Part shown: positions 5,716 through 5,945 of the stretch, piece after piece
Layout of the letters: each line of letters begins with the position of its first letter
Position numbering within the stretch: position 1 is the stretch's first letter
DNA from: Planctomyces sp.
GTDB lineage: Bacteria; Planctomycetota; Planctomycetia; Planctomycetales; Planctomycetaceae
DNA length: 5,945 nucleotides
NCBI GenBank assembly: GCA_005809115.1
Contig: SYLK01000591.1
Span: forward strand, 1 to 5,945
Reading direction: 5' to 3'
Notes under the pieces: generated by a model
Told to the model about the DNA's origin: nothing
Database searches by the model: none
Seen by the model: only the letters and a program-made list of their open reading frames with translations
Position numbers and translations under genes: made by a program

Positions 5716-5945
5716 GGAAGACCGTGCCGCTGCGGGAATTGCTCCGGCGGCTGAGTCGTAACCGACCAGTCCCGCCGGCGCGTATTACAGATATTCGACA
5801 ATCTGAATGCAATCGTTGCCGTTGGCGCAATCCCTCACACACGAAAGCGCAACCCGCACTTCGACCCGAATCGGATCACGAACAGCTCTGCAAAAAGAGC
5901 TAAAGTTGACCGAAAAGAGTAGCTTCTGACCAGAGGCGTGTCTGA
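5716..5945. other. Right-end non-coding region upstream of FHA gene
   Basis: No convincing gene in 230 bp. On the minus strand a weak promoter-like pair is TTGCAT (5812-5807) and TAATAC (5787-5782), but the 19-base spacer is long. A short inverted repeat, AGCTCT (5884-5889) and AGAGCT (5896-5901) around GCAAAA, lies further right. Both could belong to the FHA gene leader or to a divergent gene beyond the window. Confidence 0.4.

Noticed and set aside
5558..5842. Minus-strand open frame overlapping the FHA gene start
   Set aside because: Arg/Ser-rich shadow in another frame; the FHA frame has clear motifs.
5906..5934. Plus-strand promoter beginning at TTGACC
   Set aside because: No -10-like sequence lies at a suitable distance (ACCAGA at 5929).

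Overview
The window most likely comes from a planctomycete chromosome. Three things point there: an aspartokinase with four ACT domains, a helix-turn-helix protein with long acidic SDVxL/DSGISL repeats, and an export-type protein with an N-terminal EICEQRCLPAAL segment that resembles the planctomycete LEPR-XLL motif. The DNA is GC-rich. The phylum assignment is inference from protein character, not from a marker gene.

Layout. Positions 1-1779 (+) hold almost all of an aspartate kinase (lysC-type); its first few codons lie left of the window. A 421-bp gap follows, with a weak hairpin just after the stop, a possible promoter near 1984-2011 and an inverted repeat at 2094-2118. Positions 2201-3793 (+) encode a 530-residue protein: an excisionase/MerR-like DNA-binding domain, two arrays of short acidic repeats, a very acidic stretch and one C-terminal membrane segment. 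It ends at a textbook intrinsic terminator (3840-3868). The next gap (3794-4261) contains a 17-bp tandem repeat (4017-4075) and a perfect 10+1+10 palindrome (4203-4223). Positions 4262-5287 (+) encode a probable exported protein of unknown function. Positions 5308-5715 (-) encode a small FHA-domain protein converging on it. The last 230 bp hold no convincing gene.

The genes do not form an evident operon; each has its own long leader or a terminator between it and the next. The aspartokinase is primary metabolism (lysine/threonine/methionine branch). The other three look like lineage-specific envelope or regulatory proteins. An attractive but unproven link is that the FHA protein reads phospho-Ser/Thr, and the acidic Ser-rich repeat protein next door would be a natural kinase substrate. 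No mobile element, CRISPR array, tRNA or rRNA was seen.
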